Assembly (NCBI GenBank): GCA_023413555.1
Contig: JAEZPG010000076.1
Location: forward strand, 1-47,563
Origin: Bacillota bacterium
GTDB lineage: Bacteria; Bacillota; Clostridia; Lachnospirales; Lachnospiraceae
Direction of reading: 5' to 3'
DNA: 47,563 nucleotides
Position 1 is the first letter of the stretch, and the number at the start of each line of letters is the position of its first letter. Of the stretch, positions 32,181-41,837 are shown one piece after another. Both the position numbers and the translations under genes were made by a program. A model generated the notes under the pieces. The model was not told the origin of the DNA and did no database searches. It worked only from the letters and a program-made list of their open reading frames with translations.

Positions 32181-33368
32181 ATGAAAAATTTTAGTAACTA
32201 CAACGATTATAGCAGAAAAGAAGATTTAAAATTTGAATCCAAGGCAGTACATGGAGCTTTAGGTCATGATCCAATGACTGGAGCAGTTAGTTTTCCTATT
32301 TTCCAAACCTCTACTTTTCGTCATAAAGGATTGGGCGAATCTACTGGTTATGATTACACACGTTTGCAAAATCCAACGAGACAAGAATTAGAAAGAACCA
32401 TGGCAATACTAGAGGAAGGGTTAGAAGGCTTTGCATTATCTAGCGGACAAGCAGCTAACATGGCATTATTTACTATTTTAAATCCTGGGGATCACGTGTT
32501 ATTATCTGATGATATTTATGGTGGTACCTATCGAATCGGAGAAGATATCTTTACCAAATATGGCTGTACCTTTACTTATGTAGATATGAGCAATTTAGAT
32601 GAGGTGAAAGCGCACCTTACTGAGAAAACCAGAATGTTGTTTATTGAGACACCAACGAATCCAATGATGAAGGTGGCAGATATTGCAGAATTAAGCAAAT
32701 TGGCTAAGACAGTAGGAGCACTTACTGTAGTGGATAATACTTTCTTAACTCCTTACTTCCAAAAGCCACTTACATTAGGAGCTGATGCAGTAGTACACAG
32801 TGGAACCAAGTTTATCGGTGGTCACAATGATGTTATTGCTGGTATTGTTGTAGTTAATACCCAGGAGTTAGCGGATCATATGAGACTTCAGTTAAAATCC
32901 CATGGGAATGGACTTGCTCCAATGGATTCTTGGTTGTTGCTTCGTGGCATTAAAACGCTTCCACTCCGTATGGATCGACACAATGAGAATGCAATGAAGG
33001 TTGCACAGTGGTTAAGGACCCAACCAAAGGTAACAAAAGTATTCTATGTTGGTTTTGAGGATCATAAAGACTATGCGATTACCAAGAAGCAGACCACTGG
33101 TTTCGGTGGTATGATTTCCTTTAATGTGGATAGCTTTGAAACTGTGGAGAAAGTACTTCATGAGGTAGATATGATTATGTTTGCAGAGAGTTTAGGTGGA
33201 CCAGAGACGTTAATTACCTATCCAAGAACACAGACACATGAGTCTCTAAAGGAAGAGACCAGACAAAAGCTCGGTATTACTGAGACTTTCTTAAGATTAT
33301 CGGTTGGATTAGAGAACGTGGATGATATTATCAATGATTTAGATCGTGCACTTAATGGAGGCTGTTAG
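32181..33368 (+). CDS. Cys/Met metabolism PLP enzyme (methionine gamma-lyase/cystathionine beta-lyase type)
   Basis: This 395-residue PLP-dependent enzyme of the trans-sulfuration family has the PLP lysine Lys210 in VVHSGTKFIGG. Other marks are YDYTRLQNPTRQELE (about 57-71, where Tyr/Arg bind phosphate), the SSGQAANM PLP loop (88-94) and DDIYGGTY (110-117). It could be cystathionine gamma-synthase, beta-lyase or methionine gamma-lyase; sequence alone cannot decide. ATG 32181 is used because GAGGTGG lies inside the upstream extension. dapF follows after 2 nt, so the two are coupled. The consensus promoter is at 32090. Confidence 0.88.
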   Translation: MKNFSNYNDYSRKEDLKFESKAVHGALGHDPMTGAVSFPIFQTSTFRHKGLGESTGYDYTRLQNPTRQELERTMAILEEGLEGFALSSGQAANMALFTILNPGDHVLLSDDIYGGTYRIGEDIFTKYGCTFTYVDMSNLDEVKAHLTEKTRMLFIETPTNPMMKVADIAELSKLAKTVGALTVVDNTFLTPYFQKPLTLGADAVVHSGTKFIGGHNDVIAGIVVVNTQELADHMRLQLKSHGNGLAPMDSWLLLRGIKTLPLRMDRHNENAMKVAQWLRTQPKVTKVFYVGFEDHKDYAITKKQTTGFGGMISFNVDSFETVEKVLHEVDMIMFAESLGGPETLITYPRTQTHESLKEETRQKLGITETFLRLSVGLENVDDIINDLDRALNGGC

Positions 33369-33370
33369 AG

Positions 33371-34222
33371 ATGAAGATTCCATTTACAAAGATGCAAGCC
33401 TTCGGCAATGACTACGTATATATTGATGCAATTCATCAAAATCTGCCAGATGTAAATAAACTTGCAAGATTTGTCAGCGACCGACATTTTGCTATCGGTT
33501 CTGATGGGATGGTGCTTATCTGTCCATCCACAGTCGCAGATTTTAGAATGAGAATGTTTAATCCAGATGGAACAGAAGGGGAAATGTGTGGTAATGCCCT
33601 TCGAAGTGTAGGAAAATATGTCTATGACCATAAACTGACAGATAAAACCCACCTCCGTATAGAGACCCTAGGTGGAATTCAAAAGTTGTGGCTTACAGTG
33701 GAAGATGATAAGGCTATTAATATTCGAGCAGATATTGGAGAGCCAAGACTAGATACAAAAATAATCCCTGTGAATACCCCTCTTACCCAGTTTGTGAACC
33801 AACCGGTTAAGATTCTAGATGCAACTTTTTATACTACAGCTATGTCTTGGGGGAATCCTCACATAGTAACCTTTGTTGAGGACGTTAGTAACTTTGATGT
33901 GGAAGGCTATGGAAAAGCTTTGGAATATCATAGAGAGTTATTCCCTAATAAGACCAATGTTACCTTTGGACAATTTGTCAGAAGAGACTATCTAAAGATG
34001 CGGGAATGGGAAAGAGGTACCGGAGAGACCATAGGCTGTGGAACTGGTTGCTGTACTGCTGTGGTAGCAGCAGTTTTATTAGGAATGTGTGACCGTAAGG
34101 TTACTGTTGAGCAGATTGGTGGGCCACTTCTAGTGGAATGGGATAAGGAGTCTGGTCATGTTTTTATGACAGGCCCTTCCCACACAGTATTTGAAAGTGA
34201 AATAGAAGTTACATTGGAATAA
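33371..34222 (+). CDS. dapF: Diaminopimelate epimerase
   Basis: This 283-residue epimerase converts LL- to meso-diaminopimelate, the cross-linking residue of peptidoglycan and lysine precursor. The two catalytic cysteines are Cys73 (EMCGNALR) and Cys223 (ETIGCGTGCC). It is two nt downstream of the PLP gene, and murE1, murE2 and murF follow about 135 nt later. This fits a block for meso-DAP peptidoglycan synthesis. A terminator-like hairpin (34232-34253) lies just after it. Confidence 0.94.
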   Translation: MKIPFTKMQAFGNDYVYIDAIHQNLPDVNKLARFVSDRHFAIGSDGMVLICPSTVADFRMRMFNPDGTEGEMCGNALRSVGKYVYDHKLTDKTHLRIETLGGIQKLWLTVEDDKAINIRADIGEPRLDTKIIPVNTPLTQFVNQPVKILDATFYTTAMSWGNPHIVTFVEDVSNFDVEGYGKALEYHRELFPNKTNVTFGQFVRRDYLKMREWERGTGETIGCGTGCCTAVVAAVLLGMCDRKVTVEQIGGPLLVEWDKESGHVFMTGPSHTVFESEIEVTLE

Positions 34223-34231
34223 TATTATGAG

Positions 34232-34253
34232 AAGCTGGCATAGGCCGGCTTTT
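34232..34253 (+). terminator. Terminator after dapF
   Basis: AAGCTGGC (34232-34239) pairs with GCCGGCTT (34244-34251, one T-G pair), loop ATAG, then TTTT. Confidence 0.6.
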
Positions 34254-34358
34254 CGTCGTGTCTAACTTTAGGAATTATAGAGCATAATGAAAGTAGAAAA
34301 TGTTGGATCTTTGCCGTGATAGTAATAAAAGAATGATGGATAGGATGGAAATGGAAGA

Positions 34359-35831
34359 ATGAAGTTAAGAATCTTAGTTGAAAAAATGGAATATGAGGTA
34401 TTGCAAGGGAGCCTGGACGTGGAAATTAGTGATGTGATTTATGATTCCAGAAAGGCAGTAGAGGGTTCCGTCTTTGTCTGTATTAAGGGAACAGAGAGGG
34501 ACTCCCATATCTATATGAATGATGTTGCGAAGAAGGGCTGCAGTGCTATAGTAGTAGAAGATGAAGATCATATTTTCCCAGAAGGAGTTACTGTTATTAA
34601 GACGGATAACAACCGTAGGGCGTTATCCTTATTGTCAGCAGCTTATTTCGGGTATCCTGCTAAGAAAATGAAGATGATTGGATTAACTGGAACGAAGGGA
34701 AAAACTACCACATCTTATATGATACAAGCAATTTTAACAGCGGCTTCTAAGAAGGTAGGAGTAATTGGTACCATTGGAGCTGTAATCAATGGACGTAAGG
34801 TGAAGACTGCCAACACTACTCCAGAAAGCTATGAATTACAAAAGCTTTTTCATGCTATGGTGGAGGATGGTTGTGAATATTGTGTTATGGAGGTATCCTC
34901 CCAAGGACTTAAAATGGACCGTGTGTCAGGAGTAATGTTTGATATTGGAGTATTTACCAATTTTTCTGCTGATCATATTGGACCTAACGAACATGCTTCC
35001 ATGGAAGAATATATGTACTGTAAGAGCCTGCTATTTAAACAATGTAAAATTGGTTTAATTAATATAGATGATAAGAATTATTCAGGAATCATCAAAGACC
35101 ATCGTTGCGAGATCCTGACCTATGGATTGGAACATGAGGCGGATTTAAAGGCCAGTCATCTTGAATTGGTGCGTGAGCCTGGATATTTAGGCATCTCCTT
35201 TGAGGTAAATGGGGTTGTAAATGCAACCATTCAAACAGGCATTCCAGGAAAGTTCTCTGTATACAATTCATTGGTAGCCATCTTTGTATGTAAGGAGCTT
35301 CGCATTCCAATTACATTTATTCAGTCCGCCCTAGCAACGATCAAGGTTCCGGGTAGGGTAGAAATCGTCCCTGTGAAGGATCATTTTACCATCATGATTG
35401 ATTACGCTCATAATGCAGCTAGTGTAGAGAGTCTTCTTACTACAATAAAGGAATACAATCCTCCTCGAATTGTCTGCGTGTATGGCTGTGGAGGAAACCG
35501 TTCCAAGCTTCGTCGTTACGATATGGGAGAGCTCTGTGGAAAGATGGCCGATCTCTCTATTTTGACCTGTGATAATCCTAGAGACGAGTCTATAGAAGAG
35601 ATTAACGCAGATATTAAGGTAGGGCTTGCGAAAAGCCATGGCAAATACATCGAGATAAATGACCGTGTGGAGGCCATTCACTATAGCATGGATCATGCAA
35701 AGGATGGAGATATTATAATTCTTCTTGGAAAGGGACATGAGCAGTATCAGGAAATTCAAGGGGTAAAACATCCTTACAGTGAGCGTGAGGCAATAGAGTC
35801 CTGTAGTAAGGGAAGTTCTTTTCTATCATAA
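34359..35831 (+). CDS. murE: UDP-MurNAc-tripeptide synthetase MurE (first copy)
   Basis: This 490-residue Mur ligase should add meso-DAP to UDP-MurNAc-Ala-Glu. The ATP site is GTKGKTTTSY (111-120), the carbamyl-lysine region is near EYMYCKSLLFK, DYAHNAASVESLL follows, and the substrate motif DNPR at 405-408 favours meso-DAP over lysine. It has FSADHIGPNEHASMEEYM where textbook MurE has DxHxxYHGTME, a variant of the usual helix. The second copy starts 60 nt later. The neighbouring dapF agrees with DAP use. Confidence 0.9.
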   Translation: MKLRILVEKMEYEVLQGSLDVEISDVIYDSRKAVEGSVFVCIKGTERDSHIYMNDVAKKGCSAIVVEDEDHIFPEGVTVIKTDNNRRALSLLSAAYFGYPAKKMKMIGLTGTKGKTTTSYMIQAILTAASKKVGVIGTIGAVINGRKVKTANTTPESYELQKLFHAMVEDGCEYCVMEVSSQGLKMDRVSGVMFDIGVFTNFSADHIGPNEHASMEEYMYCKSLLFKQCKIGLINIDDKNYSGIIKDHRCEILTYGLEHEADLKASHLELVREPGYLGISFEVNGVVNATIQTGIPGKFSVYNSLVAIFVCKELRIPITFIQSALATIKVPGRVEIVPVKDHFTIMIDYAHNAASVESLLTTIKEYNPPRIVCVYGCGGNRSKLRRYDMGELCGKMADLSILTCDNPRDESIEEINADIKVGLAKSHGKYIEINDRVEAIHYSMDHAKDGDIIILLGKGHEQYQEIQGVKHPYSEREAIESCSKGSSFLS

Positions 35832-35839
35832 CTTCCAAT

Positions 35840-35876
35840 ATACTGTATTACAGTATAAGATACTGTAATACAGTAT
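35840..35876. repeat. Tandem 17-bp palindromes between the two murE genes
   Basis: ATACTGTATTACAGTAT (35840-35856) and ATACTGTAATACAGTAT (35860-35876) are each a perfect odd palindrome and are exact reverse complements of each other, 20 bp apart. As RNA they could form either two small hairpins or one 17-bp stem. They end exactly where AAAGGAG of murE2 begins. Confidence 0.8.
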
Positions 35877-35891
35877 AAAGGAGTGTTGCAT

Positions 35892-37361
35892 TTGAAATTG
35901 TACCATCTGCTTGAAAGAATCTATTATACAGTGATAAATGGATCTGTGGATCTTAATATTGAGGCAATTGAGCATAATTCCAAAGAAGTCATAAAGGGCA
36001 CCGTGTTTGTCTGTATCAAGGGAAATCGGGTGGATGGCCATGATTATATAAATCAGGCAATAGAGAGGGGAGCCTGTGCCATTGTTACAGAAAAAGAAGT
36101 GACCGTTCCCGATGGCACCACTTTAATTCTTGTAAACAATACAAAGCAGACACTGGCTTATATGGCAGCAGCCTATTATGATTATCCGGCAGAACGATTG
36201 GTGACGATAGGGATTACCGGCACAAAAGGTAAAACTACCACCAGCTATATGATTAGAGAAATTCTGGAGCATGCAGGGATATCCACAGGTTTAATTGGTA
36301 CTATCGAGGTAATAATAGGGAAAACTAGTATACAGGCAGATAATACAACGCCCGATGCACTGAAAATTCACCATTATCTAAGACAAATGGTAGATCAAGG
36401 GCTTTCTGTAGTAGTGATGGAGGTCTCCTCCCAAGGACTCAAACTTTATCGTACTGCTTCCATATGTTTTGATTATGGTATCTTTACCAATATAGCCCCT
36501 GATCATATTGGACCAGGAGAACACAAGAATTACAAAGAGTACTTAGAATGCAAAAGTATGCTAATGAGACAATGCCGAATAGGAATTGTAAATAAGGATT
36601 CTAAAGACCTAGGAGAGATTCTAAAGGGACATACCTGCAAGGTCAAGACCTATGGAATGTCTCATCAGGCCAACTTATATGCCTATGGATCAAGTTTGGT
36701 GCAAAGGCCATCTGAGCTTGGGGTTCAATTCTTTGTTGGTGGGATGATGAATGCCACCATGGAGCTTTGGATGCCTGGATTATCTAACATATATAATGCG
36801 TTGGCAGCGATTATGGTGGCAATGCATTTTAATATTTCAGAGAAGTTAATTAAGGAAGCATTATACCAGATCAAGGTAAAAGGGCGTTTGGAGCTTGTAA
36901 CAGTTTCTCCTGATTTTACAGTAATGATTGACTATGCCCACAATGCCATAAGTCTGGAAAGTGTTTTAAAAACCTTGCGGAGTTATGACCCTGCAAGAAT
37001 TGTCTGTTTGTTTGGCTGTGGTGGTAACAGGGCAAAAATAAGACGGTATGAGATGGCAAAAGTAGCAGCTAGATATGCAGATGAGATTGTGGTTACCAGT
37101 GATAACCCTAGAGAGGAAGCCATGGAGGATATCATTTATGATATTACTAGCACTCTAGATAAAGAAGGAGTAACCTACTATGCAATAGCTGACAGGGTGA
37201 AGGCAATCCATCATACCATAGAGATAGCAAGAGAAGGAGATATTATCTTGCTGGCAGGGAAAGGCCATGAGACTTATCAGGAAATTAAGGGAGTGCAGTA
37301 TCCAATGGATGAACGCACAATCCTATACAATATAAAAAAACAATATCTTCTTAATGAATGA
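35892..37361 (+). CDS. murE: MurE-type ligase (second copy)
   Basis: This 489-residue paralogue of the preceding MurE has the ATP site ITGTKGKTTTSYM (about 110-122), DYAHNAISLESVL and DNPR at 404-407, so it too would be read as meso-DAP-adding. The start is TTG 35892, 8 nt after AAAGGAG; it aligns with the Met-Lys-Leu start of copy one, and a GTG at 35883 lies inside the ribosome site. Both copies share the DHIGPxEHxxxxEY variant, so they probably arose by duplication. A different amino-acid substrate, or a backup role, cannot be excluded. murF follows after 15 nt. Confidence 0.88.
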   Translation: MKLYHLLERIYYTVINGSVDLNIEAIEHNSKEVIKGTVFVCIKGNRVDGHDYINQAIERGACAIVTEKEVTVPDGTTLILVNNTKQTLAYMAAAYYDYPAERLVTIGITGTKGKTTTSYMIREILEHAGISTGLIGTIEVIIGKTSIQADNTTPDALKIHHYLRQMVDQGLSVVVMEVSSQGLKLYRTASICFDYGIFTNIAPDHIGPGEHKNYKEYLECKSMLMRQCRIGIVNKDSKDLGEILKGHTCKVKTYGMSHQANLYAYGSSLVQRPSELGVQFFVGGMMNATMELWMPGLSNIYNALAAIMVAMHFNISEKLIKEALYQIKVKGRLELVTVSPDFTVMIDYAHNAISLESVLKTLRSYDPARIVCLFGCGGNRAKIRRYEMAKVAARYADEIVVTSDNPREEAMEDIIYDITSTLDKEGVTYYAIADRVKAIHHTIEIAREGDIILLAGKGHETYQEIKGVQYPMDERTILYNIKKQYLLNE

Positions 37362-37376
37362 TAGAAAGGGAGAGAC

Positions 37377-38819
37377 ATGGAAGCACTAACGGTGAAGGAA
37401 ATAGTAAAGGCAGTAGAAGGTGTGCTACTGTCAGGAGATGAAAATATAAGAATTACTAGTGTATCTACCAACTCTAAGGAGCTTAATGAGGGAGCGTTGT
37501 TTGTCCCTATTATTGGTGAACGGGTGGATGCTCACCAATTTATTCCAAATGCGATCGCAGCAGGTGCTAAGGCGGTATTTACCGCTTGTTTCCCTGAAAA
37601 GATGGTGGAGGGAGCTGCCTACATTAAGGTTGATAATACCTTACATGCCCTTCAAAATCTGGCAGGATACTATAGAAATATGTTTCGAATTCCTGTAGTA
37701 GGTATTACAGGCAGCGTGGGAAAAACAACGACAAAAGAAATGATTGCGGCTGTTCTGGCAACCCAATATCAGGTGGTAAAAACTCAGGGTAATATGAATA
37801 GCCAGGTGGGTCTTTCCTTAACATTGTTTGGAATAGAAAAGAAACATCAGGTAGCAGTGGTAGAAATGGGAATGAGCGAACCGGGAGAGATGGAGAAATT
37901 GGCAGCTATTGCAAGGCCGACCATTTCGGTTATAACAAATATTGGGGTAAGCCATATCGGTCAGCTTGGCTCCCAGGAGAATATTCGACGAGAAAAGCTT
38001 AATATTATTGATGAGAACACAGAAAATAGTGTAATTTATGTCAATGGGCAGGATGCTTTATTAAAAGAATTGGTTTCTTTTCAAGAGAAATTATCCAAAG
38101 GAGAGCGGAGTGTTCCATTAGCTGAAAAAACCTGTAGAGCATTAAAACAGACTGCAATTAAGTCTTATGGAATCGGAGAAAGTTTCTCTTATACAGGGAA
38201 GAATGTAGCCAGTCAGAAGGAGAATACAATCTTTACCTATGTCAGTGAACGACACCACGAAGAGGTTACCTTACGGGTTTTAGGGGAACATAACGTAATG
38301 AATGGAATCGTGGCTCTTGCTATTGGAGAACAGCTAGGAATTGATCCTAAGGTAGGAAAAATGGGCTTATATGAGTATCAGCCAATTGCCATGAGAGGTC
38401 AGATTCTTAGAAAGAACGGGCTTGTAATTATAGATGATACCTATAATGCCAGTCCGGATTCTATGAAGAGTGGAATCGCAGTTTTACTATCTTTAGAAGG
38501 CGTTAATCGAAGAGTAGCTGTTCTTGCAGATGTGTTGGAACTTGGAGAAGCCTCCTATCATCTACACTATCAGGTAGGTGAATCCATTGTTGAGGATGCA
38601 CTAAAAGGAAAGAAGATAGATGAACTGGTAGCGATAGGTGAAAGTGCAAAGGCAATCAAAGAAGCAGTAGATGCAGGAAAGGTTGAAATTAAGACCAATT
38701 GGTTTGGAAGTAATCAGGAGGCAGTAGAGCACTTAAAGGAAACACTGATGAATGGGGATGCTATTCTTGTAAAGGGTTCAAGAGGAATGCACACGGATGA
38801 AATAGTAAAGGTGATATAA
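37377..38819 (+). CDS. murF: UDP-MurNAc-tripeptide--D-alanyl-D-alanine ligase MurF
   Basis: This 480-residue Mur ligase adds D-Ala-D-Ala to UDP-MurNAc-tripeptide. N-terminal EALTVKEIVKAVEGVLL begins the UDP-binding domain; the ATP loop is GITGSVGKTTTKEM (109-122). Family landmarks are NMNSQVGLSLTLF, EMGMSEPGEM and DDTYNASPDSMKSG. It is 15 nt after murE2, so the pair gives the last two cytoplasmic steps. A terminator follows at 38912-38965. Confidence 0.95.
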   Translation: MEALTVKEIVKAVEGVLLSGDENIRITSVSTNSKELNEGALFVPIIGERVDAHQFIPNAIAAGAKAVFTACFPEKMVEGAAYIKVDNTLHALQNLAGYYRNMFRIPVVGITGSVGKTTTKEMIAAVLATQYQVVKTQGNMNSQVGLSLTLFGIEKKHQVAVVEMGMSEPGEMEKLAAIARPTISVITNIGVSHIGQLGSQENIRREKLNIIDENTENSVIYVNGQDALLKELVSFQEKLSKGERSVPLAEKTCRALKQTAIKSYGIGESFSYTGKNVASQKENTIFTYVSERHHEEVTLRVLGEHNVMNGIVALAIGEQLGIDPKVGKMGLYEYQPIAMRGQILRKNGLVIIDDTYNASPDSMKSGIAVLLSLEGVNRRVAVLADVLELGEASYHLHYQVGESIVEDALKGKKIDELVAIGESAKAIKEAVDAGKVEIKTNWFGSNQEAVEHLKETLMNGDAILVKGSRGMHTDEIVKVI

Positions 38820-38911
38820 AGAGAAAGTGGATATATGAGTGGCTTTTTAGGAGGAAAGTGGTATCCTCGTAGATTTTTAAGGGCTGGAGTAATATAAATC
38901 ACTTTTAAATG

Positions 38912-38969
38912 TAATTCTGGCAATAAGATAGTATGTAATGTATCGACATCTTATTACCAGAATTATTTT
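38912..38969 (+). terminator. Terminator after murF
   Basis: TAATTCTGG and AATAAGAT (38912-38929, split by one mismatch) pair with ATCTTATT and CCAGAATTA (38948-38965), followed by TTTTA. The loop is 18 nt. Confidence 0.55.
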
Positions 38970-39107
38970 ACAATATTATTGAGGTTATCGCTTATTCTTG
39001 TTATAGTACCTTCAAACTCTGAATTGAACAATGGGTATTTGAATCAAAATATAGTATAATAGGGGAAAATGGTCTATAATAAATCAACAGACAAGGAGGT
39101 GCAGTGT

Positions 39108-41351
39108 GTGATATTTGCGGATATAATTGTTGATATAAGTCATGAAAATTTGGATAAAACATATCAGTATACTGTGCCGGAAGAAATAGAGGGTCAGGTT
39201 GTCATTGGTTCACTGGTCAGCATCCCCTTTGGAAAAGGGAACAATAAGCGGACAGGCTATGTGGTAGGTATCAGCCAGGAGGCTAATTATCCCGTAGAGA
39301 GAATAAAATCTGTAGAGGGAATTGTAGAGGGAAGTCTAGTAATTGAGTCTCAATTGATTCAATTGGCCTTTTGGATGAAAGACAACTATGGAGCCACTAT
39401 GAATGATGCTCTTAGAACGGTAATTCCGATAAAGAAGAGTGTGAAAAATGTTGAAAAGAGATATATTCATTTAGCTGTAACACAGGATCAAGCATTGGAT
39501 TCCCTTCGCTTATACCAAAAAAAGAGTTATAAGGCTAGAATTCGCCTACTAGAAGCCTTAATGGAGAACACTACCTTAAGCTATGAGATAGTGACTGGAC
39601 AATTGAATATTAGTAAGTCAACGATTAAGGATATGGAGAAGCAAGGAATTCTGGAGTGTTCCTCACAGGTGGTTTATCGAAATCCAATCAAGGAACTATC
39701 CATGGAACAGACAAGGATTGCTCTTAATCCAGAACAACAGAGGATAGCAACAAGTATCCTTAATGAATTTAATCGAGGAGAGAGAAGCACTTACCTGATA
39801 CATGGGATTACTGGTAGTGGAAAGACCGAAGTTTACATGGAGATTATTGAAGGGGTTCTGGCCCAAGGGAAACAGGTAATTATGCTGATACCGGAGATTG
39901 CACTGACGTATCAAACGGTGAATCGATTTTACCGACGTTTTGGGAACAGGGTGTCCATAATGAATTCCAGATTATCTGCTGGAGAGAGGTATGATCAATG
40001 CACTAGAGCCAAAGAAGGTTCAATTGATGTCATAATTGGACCACGATCCGCGCTATTTACCCCATTTCAGAATCTAGGGTTGATTTTAATTGATGAGGAG
40101 CATGAGGGAAGCTATAAAAGTGAGAATCCTCCCAAATATCATGCAAGAGAGGTTGCAATAGAACGAGCTAGATTGGCAGGAGCAGCAGTTGTACTTGGGT
40201 CTGCTACGCCATCCTTAGAGGCTTATTATCATGCAAAAATAGGTGAATATAAGCTTTATACCATTGACAAACGAGCTGGAGAGGGTACTCTTCCTACGGT
40301 GTATGTAGAGGACTTAAGGGAGGAACTAAAGGCCAAGAACCGTTCCATCTTCTCCAGACATTTAAAAGCATTAATCTTAGATCGATTAGAAAAGAAAGAA
40401 CAGATCATGTTGTTTATAAATCGAAGAGGATATGCAGGTTTTGTCTCCTGTAGAGCCTGCGGGTATGTAATGGGATGTCCTCACTGTGATGTCTCCTTAA
40501 CTTCACACAACAACGGGCGTTTACTGTGTCATTATTGTGGTTATGAGGTGCAGACACCAAAGCATTGTCTGAAATGTGGATCTCCATATATCGCTGCATT
40601 TGGAATTGGTACGCAGAAAGTAGAAGAGTTTGTGAAAAAGGAATTCCCTATGGCAAAGGTCCTTCGCATGGATACTGATACCACCATGGGAAAGGAAGGA
40701 CACCAGAGGATACTATCAGCATTTGCTAATCATGAGGCAGACATTCTGGTGGGAACGCAGATGATTGTGAAGGGACATGATTTTAAGAATGTCACCTTAG
40801 TAGGGATTATGGCAGCTGATCTTTCCTTATATGCCAGTGATTATCGGGCATCGGAGCGAACCTATCAACTTCTTGCCCAAGCAGCTGGTAGAGCAGGAAG
40901 AGGTGATAAACCCGGAGAGGTTGTCATCCAGACCTATAATCCAAAACATTATAGTATTGAGTGTGCGAAACAGAATGATTACGAAGGCTTCTATGAACAG
41001 GAAATGATGTTCCGTAATTTACTTGGTTATCCACCGGCAGCCAATATCATGGCTATACTTATTACCTCTAAAAAGGAAGAATTGGCAAAGCAGGCTAGTC
41101 AGATGATAGCAACTGCAGTGACAGAGGGCTTTGTTAAATCTGAGATAGAAGAATCTCTTAAGGTCATTGGTCCTACTCGTGGCATACTTAGTAAGGTAAA
41201 TGATATCTATCGCTTTGTTATCCATATTAAGGCCAAGGACTACGGTACACTTAAGGAAATTAAGAACTTTATGGAGGGTTTTGTAGATTATTCTTCCATT
41301 TTTTCTAATTGTAGTGTACAATATGACTTCAATCCGATGAGTGGATACTAA
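39108..41351 (+). CDS. priA: Primosomal helicase PriA
   Basis: This 747-residue protein restarts collapsed replication forks. The DNA-binding 3' domain starts with IFADIIVDISHENLDKTYQY; Walker A is GITGSGKT (233-240), Walker B DEEH (329-332). The zinc module has eight Cys (CRACGYVMGCPHC, LLCHYCGYEV, HCLKCGS). The helicase ends with QAAGRAGRG. The start is GTG 39108, 7 nt after AAGGAGGT. In B. subtilis priA lies downstream of gmk-rpoZ; here a 12-kb envelope block separates them. Confidence 0.94.
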   Translation: MIFADIIVDISHENLDKTYQYTVPEEIEGQVVIGSLVSIPFGKGNNKRTGYVVGISQEANYPVERIKSVEGIVEGSLVIESQLIQLAFWMKDNYGATMNDALRTVIPIKKSVKNVEKRYIHLAVTQDQALDSLRLYQKKSYKARIRLLEALMENTTLSYEIVTGQLNISKSTIKDMEKQGILECSSQVVYRNPIKELSMEQTRIALNPEQQRIATSILNEFNRGERSTYLIHGITGSGKTEVYMEIIEGVLAQGKQVIMLIPEIALTYQTVNRFYRRFGNRVSIMNSRLSAGERYDQCTRAKEGSIDVIIGPRSALFTPFQNLGLILIDEEHEGSYKSENPPKYHAREVAIERARLAGAAVVLGSATPSLEAYYHAKIGEYKLYTIDKRAGEGTLPTVYVEDLREELKAKNRSIFSRHLKALILDRLEKKEQIMLFINRRGYAGFVSCRACGYVMGCPHCDVSLTSHNNGRLLCHYCGYEVQTPKHCLKCGSPYIAAFGIGTQKVEEFVKKEFPMAKVLRMDTDTTMGKEGHQRILSAFANHEADILVGTQMIVKGHDFKNVTLVGIMAADLSLYASDYRASERTYQLLAQAAGRAGRGDKPGEVVIQTYNPKHYSIECAKQNDYEGFYEQEMMFRNLLGYPPAANIMAILITSKKEELAKQASQMIATAVTEGFVKSEIEESLKVIGPTRGILSKVNDIYRFVIHIKAKDYGTLKEIKNFMEGFVDYSSIFSNCSVQYDFNPMSGY

Positions 41352-41376
41352 AGGAAGGAGGAAATAATTATTAAGT

Positions 41377-41763
41377 ATGACTAAAGGACAATTAGAAGCA
41401 AAGATTAGTGAGATAGTCAGTAAGTTTGAAGTGATTAATTCTGGACGGGGTCCAAAGACTATTCGCTCCTATATTATTAGTGACATGATTATCATACGAA
41501 TGATAAATTATTTAAGCCAGGCTGAAAAGCACATGGCTTCTTCCGAAAAAGGAATTGAATTATTTAAGCAAGTTTATATCTTACTTTTTGAGGAAGGAAG
41601 AACTACATTGGAAACAATGATAAAAGAAGCGTTTGACTTAGATATCGTGAGCGCCCATATGGATTTAAGTACTAAAACCGGTGAGAAGGTTATTATATTA
41701 TCGCTTCTCGAAGATCTTGAGGATAAAATAAAAAATAATGTATCAGTTTCTGTATATCAGTAG
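41377..41763 (+). CDS. DUF2294-type protein
   Basis: This 128-residue protein fits DUF2294: TKGQLEAKISEIVSKFE, then GRGPKTIRSYIISDMIIIRM, then LSQAEKHMASSEKG. The family is small, soluble and often in sodium- or stress-linked clusters, without an established function. It begins 25 nt after priA with a GGAGG site, so it may share that transcript. No terminator is seen before the leader of the next gene. Confidence 0.75.
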   Translation: MTKGQLEAKISEIVSKFEVINSGRGPKTIRSYIISDMIIIRMINYLSQAEKHMASSEKGIELFKQVYILLFEEGRTTLETMIKEAFDLDIVSAHMDLSTKTGEKVIILSLLEDLEDKIKNNVSVSVYQ

Positions 41764-41802
41764 GACAGAGACGAATACGTAGAATAATGCGGTTGAATTA
41801 TG

Positions 41803-41831
41803 TTGACAATTGGTTCTTTGTCTAATATAAT
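41803..41831 (+). promoter_or_regulatory. Consensus promoter of the DUF4914 leader
   Basis: Perfect TTGACA (41803-41808), 17-nt spacer, perfect TATAAT (41826-41831). The transcript would begin near 41838. Confidence 0.88.
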
Positions 41832-41837
41832 GTCCTA

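Noticed and set aside
35821..35891. Insertion-sequence or MITE remnant between murE copies
   Set aside because: The palindromes have no target-site duplication or transposase, and the two flanking genes are intact and in phase.
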